NCBI GenBank assembly: GCA_964581815.1
Contig: CAZORE010000004.1
Location: 70,278 to 134,277 of the forward strand
Length of the DNA stretch: 64,000 nucleotides
Source: Trebonia sp964581815
GTDB taxonomy: Bacteria > Actinomycetota > Actinomycetes > Streptosporangiales > Streptosporangiaceae
Direction: 5' to 3'
Positions 34,387 through 44,208 of this stretch are shown piece after piece. Each line of letters starts with the position of its first letter. Positions within the stretch are counted from its first letter, which is position 1. The notes beneath the pieces were generated by a model. It did no database searches and was not told where the DNA came from. It saw nothing but the letters and a program-made list of their open reading frames with translations. The position numbers and the translations under genes are program-made.

Positions 34387-35886
34387 TCAGGCGTGGGACG
34401 GGAGTTCGACGGTGACGGTGGTGGGGCCGCCGGGCGGGCTGCTGATCTCGATCCGGCCGTCCACGGTGCGGACGCGCTCGGCCAGGCCGCGCAGGCCGCC
34501 GTTCTGCGTGGGCTTGGCCCCGCCGGCGCCGTCGTCGGTGACGCGGACCCGCAGCAGGCCGGGCACGTGCACGGCCTCGAGGGTAGCGTGCCTGGCGCCG
34601 CTGTGCCGGGCCACGTTGGCGAGCAACTCGGCGGCGGAGAAGTAGGCGATGGTCTCGATCGCGGCCGAGGGCCGCTCCTGGATGTCGGTGATCAGCTCGA
34701 CGGGCACGGCGCTGCGCTCCGCGAGGGTGGCGAGCGCGTCGGCCAGGCCGTTGTCGAGCACCGGCGGGTGGATGCCGCGGGCCAGCGTGCGCAGGTCCGC
34801 GATCGCCTCGAGGGCGCCACGGTGCGCGTCCTCGACCAGCTGGGTGACCCGGGCCAGGTCGATGCTGCTCGGGTCGTAGAGCTTGTCCCTGGCCAGGCCC
34901 AGCTTCATGGCCACGGCGACCAGCTGGGCCTGGGTGCCGTCGTGCAGGTCCCGCTCGATCCCGCGCAGCCGGGCGGCGGAGTCGTCCACGACCCGGGCCC
35001 GGCTCTGCTCGAGCACCTGGATCCGCTGGGCGGACGAGCCCGACCCGACGAGCAGGCCGCGCATCAGCCACAGGTCGGCCCGGGTGAGGGCGTGCGTCGC
35101 CCACGGGGCGCTGAAGAGCAGCAAGATGCCGAGCAGAACGGCCGCGAGCGAGTTGTCCACGCCCAGGCCGCCGAAGCCCCGCAGGCCGAGCGCCCGCCAG
35201 GCCGGGAAGGTCACCAGGAACAGCCCGCCGACCCAGCGAACCGCGATGACGGACATGGCCAGCGCCGCGAGCGGGAGCTTGACCAGGAAGTAGGCGCGCG
35301 CCCGCCAGCCGGCCGAGTCGCGTATCCGGGTGCCGAAGTAGTTGGCGAGCTCGTTGCGCGGCACCACGGCGGTGAAGGCGACGCCCGCCGCGGCGGCCAG
35401 GTCGGCGACCTGCGACGGCGGCAGGTAACTGGTGGTGAGCCCGGGCTTGGTCTCCCACTCCCTGGCCTTCCCGCCGGCGGCGGCAACCGCCTTGGCCAGG
35501 CTTGCGGCGGTCGCGGTGTCCGGCGTCGCCACCTTCACGTAGCTCACGGGCCGCAGCGGCGGCGGAGCCGGGATGTCCTCGCCGAGCTGCGCGCGGGCGA
35601 GGAAGCGGGCGGCCGTGCCGAGCTTGCGCACCGGGGCAGTCGAGACTGCCCAGAAGATGCCGTTCTCGAGCATGGGCACGATGAAGGCGACGGCGGCCAC
35701 CGCGAGCAAGAAGCTGGTGACGGTGTAGCCGAGCTCGGCCCAGGCGCGCTTGGTGAACGGCGCCGCCAGCGCGCGCCGCACGGAGGATGCGGCGGTCTCT
35801 GGCGTCCGGGCGGTCTCGGTCATGAGGTGATTGTCGTACGAGTTGGCGGTGATGTGACCGCCTGCTTGGGGAGTTTGTGTGCTCAT
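34387..35886 (-). CDS. Sensor histidine kinase with putative sensor domain
   Basis: A 499-residue membrane kinase. The N-terminal part (about residues 40-250) has four hydrophobic helices with an extracytoplasmic insert and matches the actinomycete putative-sensor domain. The dimerisation/phosphoacceptor region reads GIERDLHDGTQAQLVAVAMKLG with the His near residue 308. The HATPase domain follows, ending VTDDGAGG and GGLRGLAERV. It pairs with the downstream LuxR-type regulator. The signal is unknown. Confidence 0.9.
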   Translation of the reverse strand: MSTQTPQAGGHITANSYDNHLMTETARTPETAASSVRRALAAPFTKRAWAELGYTVTSFLLAVAAVAFIVPMLENGIFWAVSTAPVRKLGTAARFLARAQLGEDIPAPPPLRPVSYVKVATPDTATAASLAKAVAAAGGKAREWETKPGLTTSYLPPSQVADLAAAAGVAFTAVVPRNELANYFGTRIRDSAGWRARAYFLVKLPLAALAMSVIAVRWVGGLFLVTFPAWRALGLRGFGGLGVDNSLAAVLLGILLLFSAPWATHALTRADLWLMRGLLVGSGSSAQRIQVLEQSRARVVDDSAARLRGIERDLHDGTQAQLVAVAMKLGLARDKLYDPSSIDLARVTQLVEDAHRGALEAIADLRTLARGIHPPVLDNGLADALATLAERSAVPVELITDIQERPSAAIETIAYFSAAELLANVARHSGARHATLEAVHVPGLLRVRVTDDGAGGAKPTQNGGLRGLAERVRTVDGRIEISSPPGGPTTVTVELPSHA

Positions 35887-36224
35887 GGCTTGATCGTCGC
35901 GCCGGCGGCGGGTCGCGGACGATCGTGGCAGCCGAGGCCGTTTGGTACGGCTAGCACGACGTCAGGGGTTCGCGGGCGCCACGGCCACCGTATAGTCAGC
36001 CGGCTCGCGCGCATTTAAACATTGACGGTTGTGAATTAAGTCAATAATCATCTACGGCGGTACCCCGTTGTTCACGTCGTTACCGCCGGATTCGAATGCC
36101 TCAGGCATTGCTCGGCACGGTGTTATGCTACCCGTGCCCGGGCGGGGCGACGGATTCCCCAACAGGCTCTAACGCCTGGGGTCGAGCGGCTGAGCGTCAT
36201 GACTTTTCGGGGAGGACGGTTCTC
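35887..36224. promoter_or_regulatory. 338-base divergent intergenic region before the kinase gene
   Basis: No gene seen. It holds an AT-rich stretch with inverted repeat TTGAC...GTCAA (36022-36026 and 36040-36044), where TTGACG could be a -35 with TAATCA 17 bases on, and a perfect palindrome AATGCC-TCA-GGCATT at 36095-36109. A clear ribosome binding site GGGGAGGA lies at 36210-36217. Confidence 0.45.
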
Positions 36225-38641
36225 ATGACCCCACGGCAGGTTGGAAACTATCGCCTTGATCGTTTGCTTGGTTCTGGCGGAATGGGACAAGTTTATGAGG
36301 CGTATGACACATACCGAGACAGGTACGTCGCGCTCAAGCTGCTGCCAAAAGGGTCCGCTGACGACCAGGAGTACCTTAAGCGATTCCTTGCTGACTCGCA
36401 TGTCGCCGCGCAACTGAGGGAACCGCATGTCATCCCCATTCATGACTACGGCGAGCTCGACGGCCAGATCTTCATCGACATGCGCTTGGTGGACGGTACC
36501 GATATGGGCGCGCTGCTCGCCGGATGCGACCGGATCGATCCGGAGCGGGCGGTTTACCTCATCAGCCAGGTCGCCCAGGCCCTGGATGCGGCGCAGGCCG
36601 ATGCCCTCGTCCACCGCGACATTAAGCCCTCGAACATCCTCGTCACGTCCAACGACTTCGTTTACGTGGTCGACTTCGGCGTGGCCCGGTCGATCGGCGG
36701 CGTGCCGACGGCGCTGGGGGTCACCGGGGCGACGACCGGAACGCTGCACTACATGGCGCCGGAGCGGTTCGTCGGCCGCGACGTTGACGGACGAGCCGAC
36801 GTCTATTCCCTGGCCTGTGTGCTGCACGAGTGCGTGACCGGCGCGCCGCCTTATCCGGGCGAAGACCTGTCCGCCCTCATGTATGCCCACCTCTACTCCA
36901 GTCCTCCGCCGGCCAGCAGCCTCGTCGAGGGGGTGCCGCCGGCCCTGGACGCCGTGCTCGCCCGCGGCATGGCCAAGGACCCGGACGACCGCTTTCCGAC
37001 CGCTGGCGAGCTGGCGGCGGCCGCCAGCGAAGCCCTGCTGACCGAGGCGCCGGCCCCACCGCCCATGACAGAGCCGCCCATGACAGAGCCGCCCATGACG
37101 CAGACGATGACCGAGCTGCCGGGACCGGCCTGGACCGAGGGGCCGGGTCAGGAAGCGGAGCCAGCGGGCCGCCGCGACGCCGGGCAGGCCCCTGACCGCC
37201 CGGCTGACAGCCCGACGCTTACGGTGATCGCGGCCGGCGCCGGCGCCGGGGGCGGCATCCACTCNNNNNNNNNNNNNNNNNNNNNNNNNNNNNNNNNNNN
37301 NNNNNNNNNNNNNNNNNNNNNNNNNNNNNNNNNNNNNNNNNNNNNNNNNNNNNNNNNNNNNNNNGCCCGACGCTTACGGTGATCGCGGCCGGCGCCGGCG
37401 CCGGGGGCGGCATCCACTCACCGCGGTACGGGCCGCAGGCCGCAGGTCCCGAGTCAGACGGCGGTCGGCGGCCGCCCGGCGGAGCGGCGCGCGGCCCGGC
37501 CCGCGGGCTTTCCTGGCGCCGCCTTGGCGTGCTGCTGCTTATCGTGGCGGCGGCCGTGGCAGTGCCGATCGTGATCGTCCTCATGGCTTCCGCGAAGCCG
37601 GAAACCAGCGCCTCCGCTAAACCGGGCCCAAGCGGCTCCGGCACGACGAGCGCCGGCGCCGCGGCACCGGCGGTCTCTGCCTCAGCGGCCGGCGGCGGGC
37701 CCGTTGCCAGCCTTCCCACGGTCGCGGCGGAGCTGCCGGCCGGCAAGAACCCCAGTTACGTCGAGGTCGCGCCGAACGGCCGGTTCGCGTACGTCGCCGA
37801 TCCGGGGGCCGGGGTGATCACCGTGCTCAACACGGCCACTGACCTGGTGGCCGGGACCGTGAAGATCCCCCAGGGGCCGCCCCAGTTCGTCTCGTTCTCG
37901 CCGGACAGCCGGACCGCCTACGTCAGCGTCTACAACCCGGGCAAGGCGGCGGTGCACCTCATCGCGTTCATCGACACCGCCACCCGCACGGTGACATCCA
38001 CCGTGCAGGTGGACAACTTCACCCCGGGCCCGTCGACGACGAGCCCGGACGGGCGGTTCCTCTACGTGCCGAACCACAACACGGCGCTGACCGGCACCCA
38101 CGAGAACGTCGTCGACGTGATCGACACGGCGACCAGGAAGCTGATCGGCCACATCGCCGTCCCGGCGAACCCGCACTGGGTCGTCTTCGGCAAGAACGGG
38201 CTGCTGCTTTACACCACGGACCACATGTCCGCCAAGGTCACGGTCGTCAATGCCGCCACGGGCCGCATCGTCACGAGCATCCGGGTCGGCGAGACCCCGC
38301 ACAGCGAAGACATCTCGCCCAACGGCCGCCGCCTGGCGGTCACCAGCTTCGCAGGTAACGAGGTCTTCGTGATCAACACCGTGACCGACCGGGTGATCGC
38401 GCAGATCCCGGTCGGGAGGAACCCGGTGGACATCGCGTACTCACCGGACGGTGAGTACCTCTTCACGGTCAACAACGAGGACAACTCGGTCACGGTGATC
38501 GACACCGCGGACAACCGCGTCGTCGGCACGGTCGCGACGGGGAAAGCTCCGACGAGCATCTCCGTGCTGCCCAACGGGCGCCGGGCGTACGTCACCGACG
38601 AGAACGGCGGCACCATCGAAATCCTGAACCTTGGGCACTGA
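36225..38641 (+). CDS. Receptor Ser/Thr protein kinase with extracellular YVTN beta-propeller (PknD-like)
   Basis: ATG 36225 has GGGGAGGA eight bases upstream. The kinase domain (about residues 8-270) is complete: LGSGGMGQVYEA, the Lys of VALKLL, HRDIKPSN near residue 130, DFGVAR and the APE-like MAPERF. A Pro/Thr/Glu-rich linker with MTEPP repeats leads to one membrane helix (VLLLIVAAAVAVPIVIVLMA, about residues 382-401) and then a beta-propeller of about 300 residues built from YVTN-type repeats (PNGRFAYVADPGAGVITVLN and similar). A 100-N gap splits the gene, but the flanks overlap by exactly 55 bases; merged, the frame is continuous and the protein is 753 residues. M. tuberculosis PknD has the same plan with an NHL propeller. 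It probably senses an outside ligand or cell-wall component. Confidence 0.9.
37265..37364. other. Assembly gap of 100 N with 55-base duplicated flanks
   Basis: The 55 bases ending at 37264 are identical to the 55 bases starting at 37365. Removing the N and one copy (155 bases) joins the two halves of the kinase gene in frame. The gap therefore probably represents no missing sequence. Confidence 0.92.
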
Positions 38642-38658
38642 GGGCGTGCGGCCCTCAC

Positions 38659-40143
38659 TCAACTAGCCGTCGGCGCGGGTTCCTGGCCGGCGTCCGCTGC
38701 CTTGCTGCGCAGCCCGCCCGGTCGGTGGCGGCCGGCCCGGTCGCGGCCGTCCGCGACCGGCTTGATCAGCAGCGTGGCCGCGGTTAGCCAGAGCGCGGCG
38801 AACAGCACGCTGGCGAGGATGTCGGTTGGATGATGCTCGCCCCGGTACATGCGGGCGACCGCGATCAGGACCGGCATGACAATCGCGGGGATCAGGAACA
38901 GGTAGCGCCACCAGCCGCGAGCGTGGCCGAAGACCAGGATGGCGATGGCGACGTAGAGGCACGTGGTGGCGGCCATGTGGCCGGACGGGAACGCCGACGT
39001 GGGCAGGTTGGAGTCCAGGTGCGTTACGTCCGGCCGCGGCCGCTTGACGATGCTGGCGACCAGCAGGAACGCGGCCAGCTCGCCGAGCATGACCACGGCG
39101 AGGAAGATCACCGGGCGCCAGCGCCTGGTGGCGGCGATGAACACCACGCAGGTGGCGACGCTCACGATGAGGATGTCCTGGGTGGCCCCGAGGTTGCTTG
39201 CGATCAGGCTCCAGTGAGTCAGCCCGGCGGTGCGATGCGCGGCGAACCAGTGCGGGATCGTATGGTCGCCGAGCAGGTTCCCGTTTCCGTTGTGCGTGAT
39301 CATGATCAGCTTGCCGATGCCGGTGATAGCACCGACGATCAGGACCCAGGCGATCAGTACCCTGGCGGCGATACGGCCGAAGGCGCGAGCGCGGTCGTGT
39401 TGCATGGTTGACTCCGGTTCGGTCGGTTTGAGGTCGGCGCGGGCCTCGGGCTCCAGGCCCTCGGTCACCGGATCGGTCACCGGCTCGCCGGCGGCCTGGC
39501 GGGACAGTTCGAAGGCGAAGGCAGTAATCCCCAGCCAGGCGATACCGAGCGCCCAGGCGCCAAGCACATCGGAGACGTAATGGACGCCGAGCAGGAGCCG
39601 GCTGGCGCCGATGGCCACGATCAGCGTGACGATCACGACCGTGAGCACGCGGCGCCACGCACCGCGGACCGCGGGCAGGAAGACAAGGAACAGCGCGCCG
39701 TAGCAAACGATCGAGCCGAGCGCGTGCCCGCTCGGGAAGCTGTCGCCATTGCCGTACGCGATGGGGTGCGCCACCACCGGCCGCAGCCTGCCGACGAGCG
39801 CCTTGAGCACCGGGTCGAGCACCAGCTCGCCCCCGCCGGCGACCAGGAGATAGGCCGCGAGCCGCCACCGCCGCCTGATGGCGAGCACGACGGCGGCCGC
39901 CCCGGTCAGCGTCCACAGCACGCCGCCGCTGCCCAGCCAGGTGACCGCCTTGACGACGCTGACCGCCACGGAGCTCGTCGCGACCAGGCCGTTCAGCCAG
40001 GTCGCGGTGCTGTGATCGGCCGACTCAAGCGGCGCCCAGCGCAGCCGCACCAACAGGAGCAGGACCGCGAAGAGGAACGCCGCCACGGTGACGATAACGA
40101 GCGGGGCGAGAGTGCGCCGGGGGGCAGTGGCTTGAACCGACAT
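38659..40143 (-). CDS. Tandem PAP2-family phosphatase (two phosphatase domains)
   Basis: About 494 residues from ATG 40143 (AGGG seven bases before). Each half is a full PAP2 membrane phosphatase. First half: KALVGRLRP, SFPSGHA, and SRLLLGVHYVSD. Second half: VKRPRPD, AFPSGHM and ARMYRGEHHPTD. So both copies keep the three acid-phosphatase motifs with the catalytic His residues. About twelve membrane helices are expected. It likely removes phosphate from lipid phosphates such as phosphatidic acid or polyprenyl diphosphate. It is divergent from DUF1206 and lipid-kinase genes, which fits lipid-phosphate turnover (inference). Confidence 0.9.
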   Translation of the reverse strand: MSVQATAPRRTLAPLVIVTVAAFLFAVLLLLVRLRWAPLESADHSTATWLNGLVATSSVAVSVVKAVTWLGSGGVLWTLTGAAAVVLAIRRRWRLAAYLLVAGGGELVLDPVLKALVGRLRPVVAHPIAYGNGDSFPSGHALGSIVCYGALFLVFLPAVRGAWRRVLTVVIVTLIVAIGASRLLLGVHYVSDVLGAWALGIAWLGITAFAFELSRQAAGEPVTDPVTEGLEPEARADLKPTEPESTMQHDRARAFGRIAARVLIAWVLIVGAITGIGKLIMITHNGNGNLLGDHTIPHWFAAHRTAGLTHWSLIASNLGATQDILIVSVATCVVFIAATRRWRPVIFLAVVMLGELAAFLLVASIVKRPRPDVTHLDSNLPTSAFPSGHMAATTCLYVAIAILVFGHARGWWRYLFLIPAIVMPVLIAVARMYRGEHHPTDILASVLFAALWLTAATLLIKPVADGRDRAGRHRPGGLRSKAADAGQEPAPTAS

Positions 40144-40214
40144 GGGCCCTGCACTGCCCACGGTGAACCGTTTTACGCATACGCGCCGTCGTTTACCAAC
40201 TCACTGACGAGGTA

Positions 40215-41042
40215 GTGACGGGTATGCATTCTGTCTCGGCTGCGGGCGCAAGGCGCACCGCAAGGCAGGCCTCCAATAGCCCGGCCGCCCACTTCCTGGC
40301 CCGCGCGGGCCTGACCGCGCGCGGTGTCATCTACATCCTGGTCGGCTGGGTCGCGGTGCTTGTCGCCCTGGGGCACAGCTCACGCGAGGCGGACCAGCTG
40401 GGCGCCTTGCAGCTGCTCGCGGCCAAGCCGTACGGGCTGGTCTCGCTCTGGCTGCTCGGCATCGGCTTCGCCGCGTACGCGCTGTGGCGGCTGAGCCAGG
40501 CCGCGTTCGGCGTCACCGGCGAGCCCGGGGCCGGCCCCAGGCTCAAGTCGCTGGCCCGGGCGGTCATCTACGCGGGCCTGTCTTACCTGACCTTCACGGT
40601 GATCTCCGGCACGAGCAAAAGCCAGTCTGGCCAGCAGCAGGACTTCACGGCCAGCGCCATGCACCACCCGGCCGGCCGGTGGCTGGTCGCCATCGTCGGG
40701 CTGATCATCGTCGTCTGCGGCATCGCCCTCGTTGTCGAGGGTGCGCGCAAGAAGTTCATGAAGCAGCTGCAGACGGCGCAGATGAGCGCCAGGACGCTTC
40801 GCGTCGTCAGGCTGCTCGGCATGACGGGGACCATCGCGCGCGGGCTGGTCTTCGCCTTGGTCGGCGTGCTGGTGGTGGATGCCGCGATTACCCATAAGGC
40901 ATCCCAGTCCGGCGGCATCGACAAGGCGCTCCTGACACTGCGCGACCAGCCGTTCGGCGAGTTCCTGATGCTGCTGGCCGCGCTCGGCCTGCTGGTCTTC
41001 GGTATCTACGGGCTGTGCGAGGCCCGCTGGCGGAAGGTCTGA
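40215..41042 (+). CDS. DUF1206 membrane protein
   Basis: A 275-residue protein with three repeats of a two-helix unit, each opening with a pattern like LARAGLTARGVIYILVG (about residues 28-44), VIYAGLSYLTFTV and TIARGLVFALVGVLV. Six membrane helices in all. Function is unknown. The start is GTG 40215 or ATG 40224. It lies 32 bases before the lipid-kinase gene on the same strand and divergent from the tandem PAP2 gene. Confidence 0.88.
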   Translation: MTGMHSVSAAGARRTARQASNSPAAHFLARAGLTARGVIYILVGWVAVLVALGHSSREADQLGALQLLAAKPYGLVSLWLLGIGFAAYALWRLSQAAFGVTGEPGAGPRLKSLARAVIYAGLSYLTFTVISGTSKSQSGQQQDFTASAMHHPAGRWLVAIVGLIIVVCGIALVVEGARKKFMKQLQTAQMSARTLRVVRLLGMTGTIARGLVFALVGVLVVDAAITHKASQSGGIDKALLTLRDQPFGEFLMLLAALGLLVFGIYGLCEARWRKV

Positions 41043-41073
41043 GCTCAGCTCGGACCAGGAAAGGAAGGCTGGC

Positions 41074-41964
41074 GTGGCTGACGTCGCGGTGGTGGCGCAC
41101 TCAAGTAAGACCTTTGGCGGCGGCCTGCCCGAGTTGCGGCGGATCCTGGCCAGCGAAGGCGTAACCGATCCCCTCTGGTACGAGGTAGCGAAGAGCCGCC
41201 GCGCTCCCAAGTTCGCCCGGCGCGCAGCGGCCAAGGGCGTCGACGTGCTGTTCGTCTGGGGCGGCGACGGCACCGTCCAGCGGTGCGTCGACGCGGTTGC
41301 GGGTACGGACACGGCCGTGGCCATCCTGCCCGCGGGGACGGCGAACCTGCTGGCGGAGAACCTGAACGTGCCGCATGACCTCGCTGAGGCGGTCCATGTC
41401 GGCTTGCACGGCGACCGCCGCAGGCTCGACACCGGCTGGGTGAACGGCGAGCGGTTCATGGTGATGGCGGGCGCGGGCTTCGACGCGCGGATGATCGCCG
41501 ACGCCGACCAGGGCGCGAAGGACCGGCTTGGCCGTTTCGCCTACGTCGCCACCGGGCTGAGGAACCTAGGCGCGCGCCGGGTGCGGGCGACCGTCACGGT
41601 GGACGGCAAGCGCTTCTTCACGGGCAAGGTCTCGTGCGTGCTGACCGCGAACGTCGGCAAGATCCTCGGCGGGGTCGAGGCCTTCCCGCAGGCGCGGCCC
41701 GATGACGGGCGCCTTGAGCTCGGCGTGGTGACGGCACGCGATCCGGTCCAGTGGGCCAGGACCTTCACCAGGCTCGCCCTCGGTCAAGCGGAGCGGTCTC
41801 CCTTCGCCAAGGTCACGCAGGGGGCGAAGGTCAAGATCCGGTTCGACCGGAAGGTCCGCTACGAACTTGACGGCGGCGCGCGCCCGGCCAGCAAGAAACT
41901 GCGCGTCAAGGTGTGCCCGGGCTCGATCACGATGTGCGTCCCGGGTGACGGTACCTCCAGCTAG
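41074..41964 (+). CDS. Diacylglycerol/sphingosine-kinase-like lipid kinase
   Basis: A 296-residue DAGK-catalytic-domain protein. The nucleotide-binding motif is WGGDGTVQ (about residues 66-73), with ILPAGTANLLAENL after it, and GAGFDARMI in the second domain. Such enzymes phosphorylate lipid hydroxyls (diacylglycerol, ceramide or phosphatidylglycerol). The GTG start follows GGAAAGGAAGG. Pairing with a PAP2 phosphatase gene next door suggests opposing kinase and phosphatase steps on one lipid. Confidence 0.88.
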   Translation: MADVAVVAHSSKTFGGGLPELRRILASEGVTDPLWYEVAKSRRAPKFARRAAAKGVDVLFVWGGDGTVQRCVDAVAGTDTAVAILPAGTANLLAENLNVPHDLAEAVHVGLHGDRRRLDTGWVNGERFMVMAGAGFDARMIADADQGAKDRLGRFAYVATGLRNLGARRVRATVTVDGKRFFTGKVSCVLTANVGKILGGVEAFPQARPDDGRLELGVVTARDPVQWARTFTRLALGQAERSPFAKVTQGAKVKIRFDRKVRYELDGGARPASKKLRVKVCPGSITMCVPGDGTSS

Positions 41965-42063
41965 CTCGCGCGTGGCTGCGTGGTTTCCCGCCGGCGGCGT
42001 CACGCTGACGGGGCGCTGACCCGGGACGCTGACACGACGGCCCGCGAGGAGGATGCTTGGGGC

Positions 42064-43410
42064 ATGGCTGACTGGGTGGGACGGTCCGCCGCCGACATCG
42101 CGGCGGCGGTCAGGGCGGGCGAGGTCACGGCGGGCGAGGTCGTCGCCGCGCACATCGGCCGGATTTCGCGGCTGAACGCGGAGCTCGGCGCGTTCACCAG
42201 GATTCGGGCCGCGGAGGCGGCCGCCGAGGCGCAGGCGGTCGACGCTCGGGCGGATCGCACCGAGCTACCGCTCGCCGGGGTCCCTGTCGCGGTGAAGGAC
42301 TGCGCCGCGGTGACCGGCGAGCCGATGAGCTACGGCAGCGCCGCGTTCCCCGCGGCGCCGCAGCAGCACGATCACCCGGTGGTGGCGCGGCTGCGCGCGG
42401 CCGGCGCCGTCGTGGTCGGGCTCACCAACCTGCCCGAGCTGGCGATCTACCCCTTCACCGACAGCGTGTACGGCGTCGCGCGCAACCCGTGGGACCAGCG
42501 GCGGACGCCGGGCGGGTCGTCGGGCGGCAGCGCGGCGGCGGTGGCCGGCGCGCTCGTGCCACTCGCGCACGGTACCGACGGCCTCGGGTCGGTCCGGATC
42601 CCCGCGGCCGCCTGCGGGCTGTTCGGCATCAAGCCGGGGACTGGCGTGGTACCCGCCGACCTCGGTGAAACCGGCTGGCACGGCCTGACCGAGCACGGAC
42701 CGCTGGCCACCACGGTCACCGACGCCGCGCTGATGCTCGGGGTGATGGCCGGGACCAGCTACTCACTCGACACCCAGGGACCGCTGCGCATCGCCGTGTC
42801 AGTCCGGCCGCCCGGCCCTGGCATCATCGTGCACCGCTCGTGCAGCGCGCCGGTCCGCGCCTTCGCCGGCCTGCTCGGCAAGTCCGGGCATGAGGTCACG
42901 GACGCCGATCCGCCCTACCCGGGCTGGCTGGTACCCGTCATGCTCTCTTACTGGGTGACCGGCCCGGCCGCCGAGGCGGTCGGCCACGCGTCGGGGATGG
43001 AGCCGCGCACCCGCCGTCACGTCCGGGCGGGCCGCCTGGTGGCCCGGGCCCGGGCGCCGCGCGGGTCCGACCGCGCGCGGCTGCGCGCGGTCCTCGAGCC
43101 GTTCTTCGAGCGGTACGACGTGCTCGTCATGCCGGCCCTCGCCCGCCCGTGCCCGCCGGCGCGCCGCTACGGCGAGCGGTCCTGGCTGGCCAGTGTCGTC
43201 AGGTCGCTGACGTTCGCGCCGATGACCGGGGTATGGAACATGGCAGGCTACCCCGCCGCGTCGGTGCCCGCCGACGGGCCTGGCCTGCCGGCCGCGGTGC
43301 AGCTGGTAGCCGCTCCGGGCCGCGAGCAGACGCTGCTCGCGCTCGCCGCCGAGATCGAGCGGTCAAGCCCGTGGCGGCGGCACGCACCGGGATACGACCC
43401 GGCCGGATAA
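42064..43410 (+). CDS. Amidase signature family protein
   Basis: About 448 residues from ATG 42064 (GGAGG eleven bases before). The Ser-cisSer-Lys triad is present: Lys in VAVKDCA, cis-Ser in GGSSGGSAA, and the nucleophile in GTDGLGSVRIPAA, where most relatives have GGGS rather than GLGS. It probably hydrolyses a small amide. The C-terminal region from about residue 250 is shorter than in GatA, so it is not the tRNA amidotransferase subunit. The substrate is unknown. Confidence 0.88.
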   Translation: MADWVGRSAADIAAAVRAGEVTAGEVVAAHIGRISRLNAELGAFTRIRAAEAAAEAQAVDARADRTELPLAGVPVAVKDCAAVTGEPMSYGSAAFPAAPQQHDHPVVARLRAAGAVVVGLTNLPELAIYPFTDSVYGVARNPWDQRRTPGGSSGGSAAAVAGALVPLAHGTDGLGSVRIPAAACGLFGIKPGTGVVPADLGETGWHGLTEHGPLATTVTDAALMLGVMAGTSYSLDTQGPLRIAVSVRPPGPGIIVHRSCSAPVRAFAGLLGKSGHEVTDADPPYPGWLVPVMLSYWVTGPAAEAVGHASGMEPRTRRHVRAGRLVARARAPRGSDRARLRAVLEPFFERYDVLVMPALARPCPPARRYGERSWLASVVRSLTFAPMTGVWNMAGYPAASVPADGPGLPAAVQLVAAPGREQTLLALAAEIERSSPWRRHAPGYDPAG

Positions 43411-43478
43411 GCGGGTCGTTGTCCCGCTTGCGCCCCACGTGCGCCCCTGGCCCGGCGCTAGCAGACGGCGGTGCCAGA

Positions 43479-44189
43479 ATGACTCACGTGGACTACCCGC
43501 ACGCACCAGTTCCGGCATTCTTGTTCGACCTCGACGGGACGCTGATCGACAGCGTCTACCAGCACGTCGTCGCGTGGCGCGCCGCGCTGAGCGCGATCGG
43601 CATCGACCTGTCCGTCTGGCGGATTCACCGGCGGATCGGGATGAGCGGCGGCTTGTTCGTGCAGGCCCTGCTGCGCGAGACCGGCCGGTCGCTGTCGGCC
43701 GCGGACATCGAGAAGCTGCAGCAGGCGCACGCCAAGGAGTACACCAGGCAGCTCGGCTCGGTGACCGCGCTGCCCGGCGCGCGGGACCTGCTCGCCGCGC
43801 TCACCGCCGCGGGCGTGCGGTGGGGCATCGCGACCAGCGGGTACGCGGCGACCGCCCGTCCCTCCCTTGAGCTGCTCGGTCTCCCCGAGGACACCCCGAT
43901 GGTGACCAGGGACCTGGTGCGGCACGCTAAGCCGGATCCCGACCTGTTCCTCGCCGCCGCCGCCTTGCTCGGCGTGGACCCGCGGCACACGATGGTCGTC
44001 GGCGACAGCGTCTGGGACCTGCTCGCCGCCCGCCGCGCCGGGGCGCTCGGCATCGGGCTCCAGTCGGGCGGCTACGGCCGGGAGGAACTCGAGCGGGCTG
44101 GCGCCTACCGGGTGTACGCAGACCCGGCCGAGATGCTCGCGCGGATCGACGAGGCCGGCGTCAGGCTCGGCGAGGCCGACGCGAACTGA
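43479..44189 (+). CDS. HAD-family phosphatase, beta-phosphoglucomutase-like
   Basis: 236 residues from ATG 43479. Motif I is FLFDLDGTLIDSV, the cap domain follows (about residues 25-95), motif II is in GIATSGYAAT, motif III is KPDPDLF, and motif IV is VVGDSVWDL. All catalytic residues are present. The sequence fits sugar-phosphate phosphatases or phosphomutases of subfamily IA. It lies 69 bases after the amidase and 19 before the GNAT gene. A frame open further upstream runs through the amidase 3' end and is not used. Confidence 0.9.
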   Translation: MTHVDYPHAPVPAFLFDLDGTLIDSVYQHVVAWRAALSAIGIDLSVWRIHRRIGMSGGLFVQALLRETGRSLSAADIEKLQQAHAKEYTRQLGSVTALPGARDLLAALTAAGVRWGIATSGYAATARPSLELLGLPEDTPMVTRDLVRHAKPDPDLFLAAAALLGVDPRHTMVVGDSVWDLLAARRAGALGIGLQSGGYGREELERAGAYRVYADPAEMLARIDEAGVRLGEADAN

Positions 44190-44208
44190 CCGAGACCGGC
44201 ACCGCGCG

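Noticed and set aside
33769..36018. 749-codon plus-strand frame over the two-component genes
   Set aside because: Complete antisense of a well-supported kinase and regulator.
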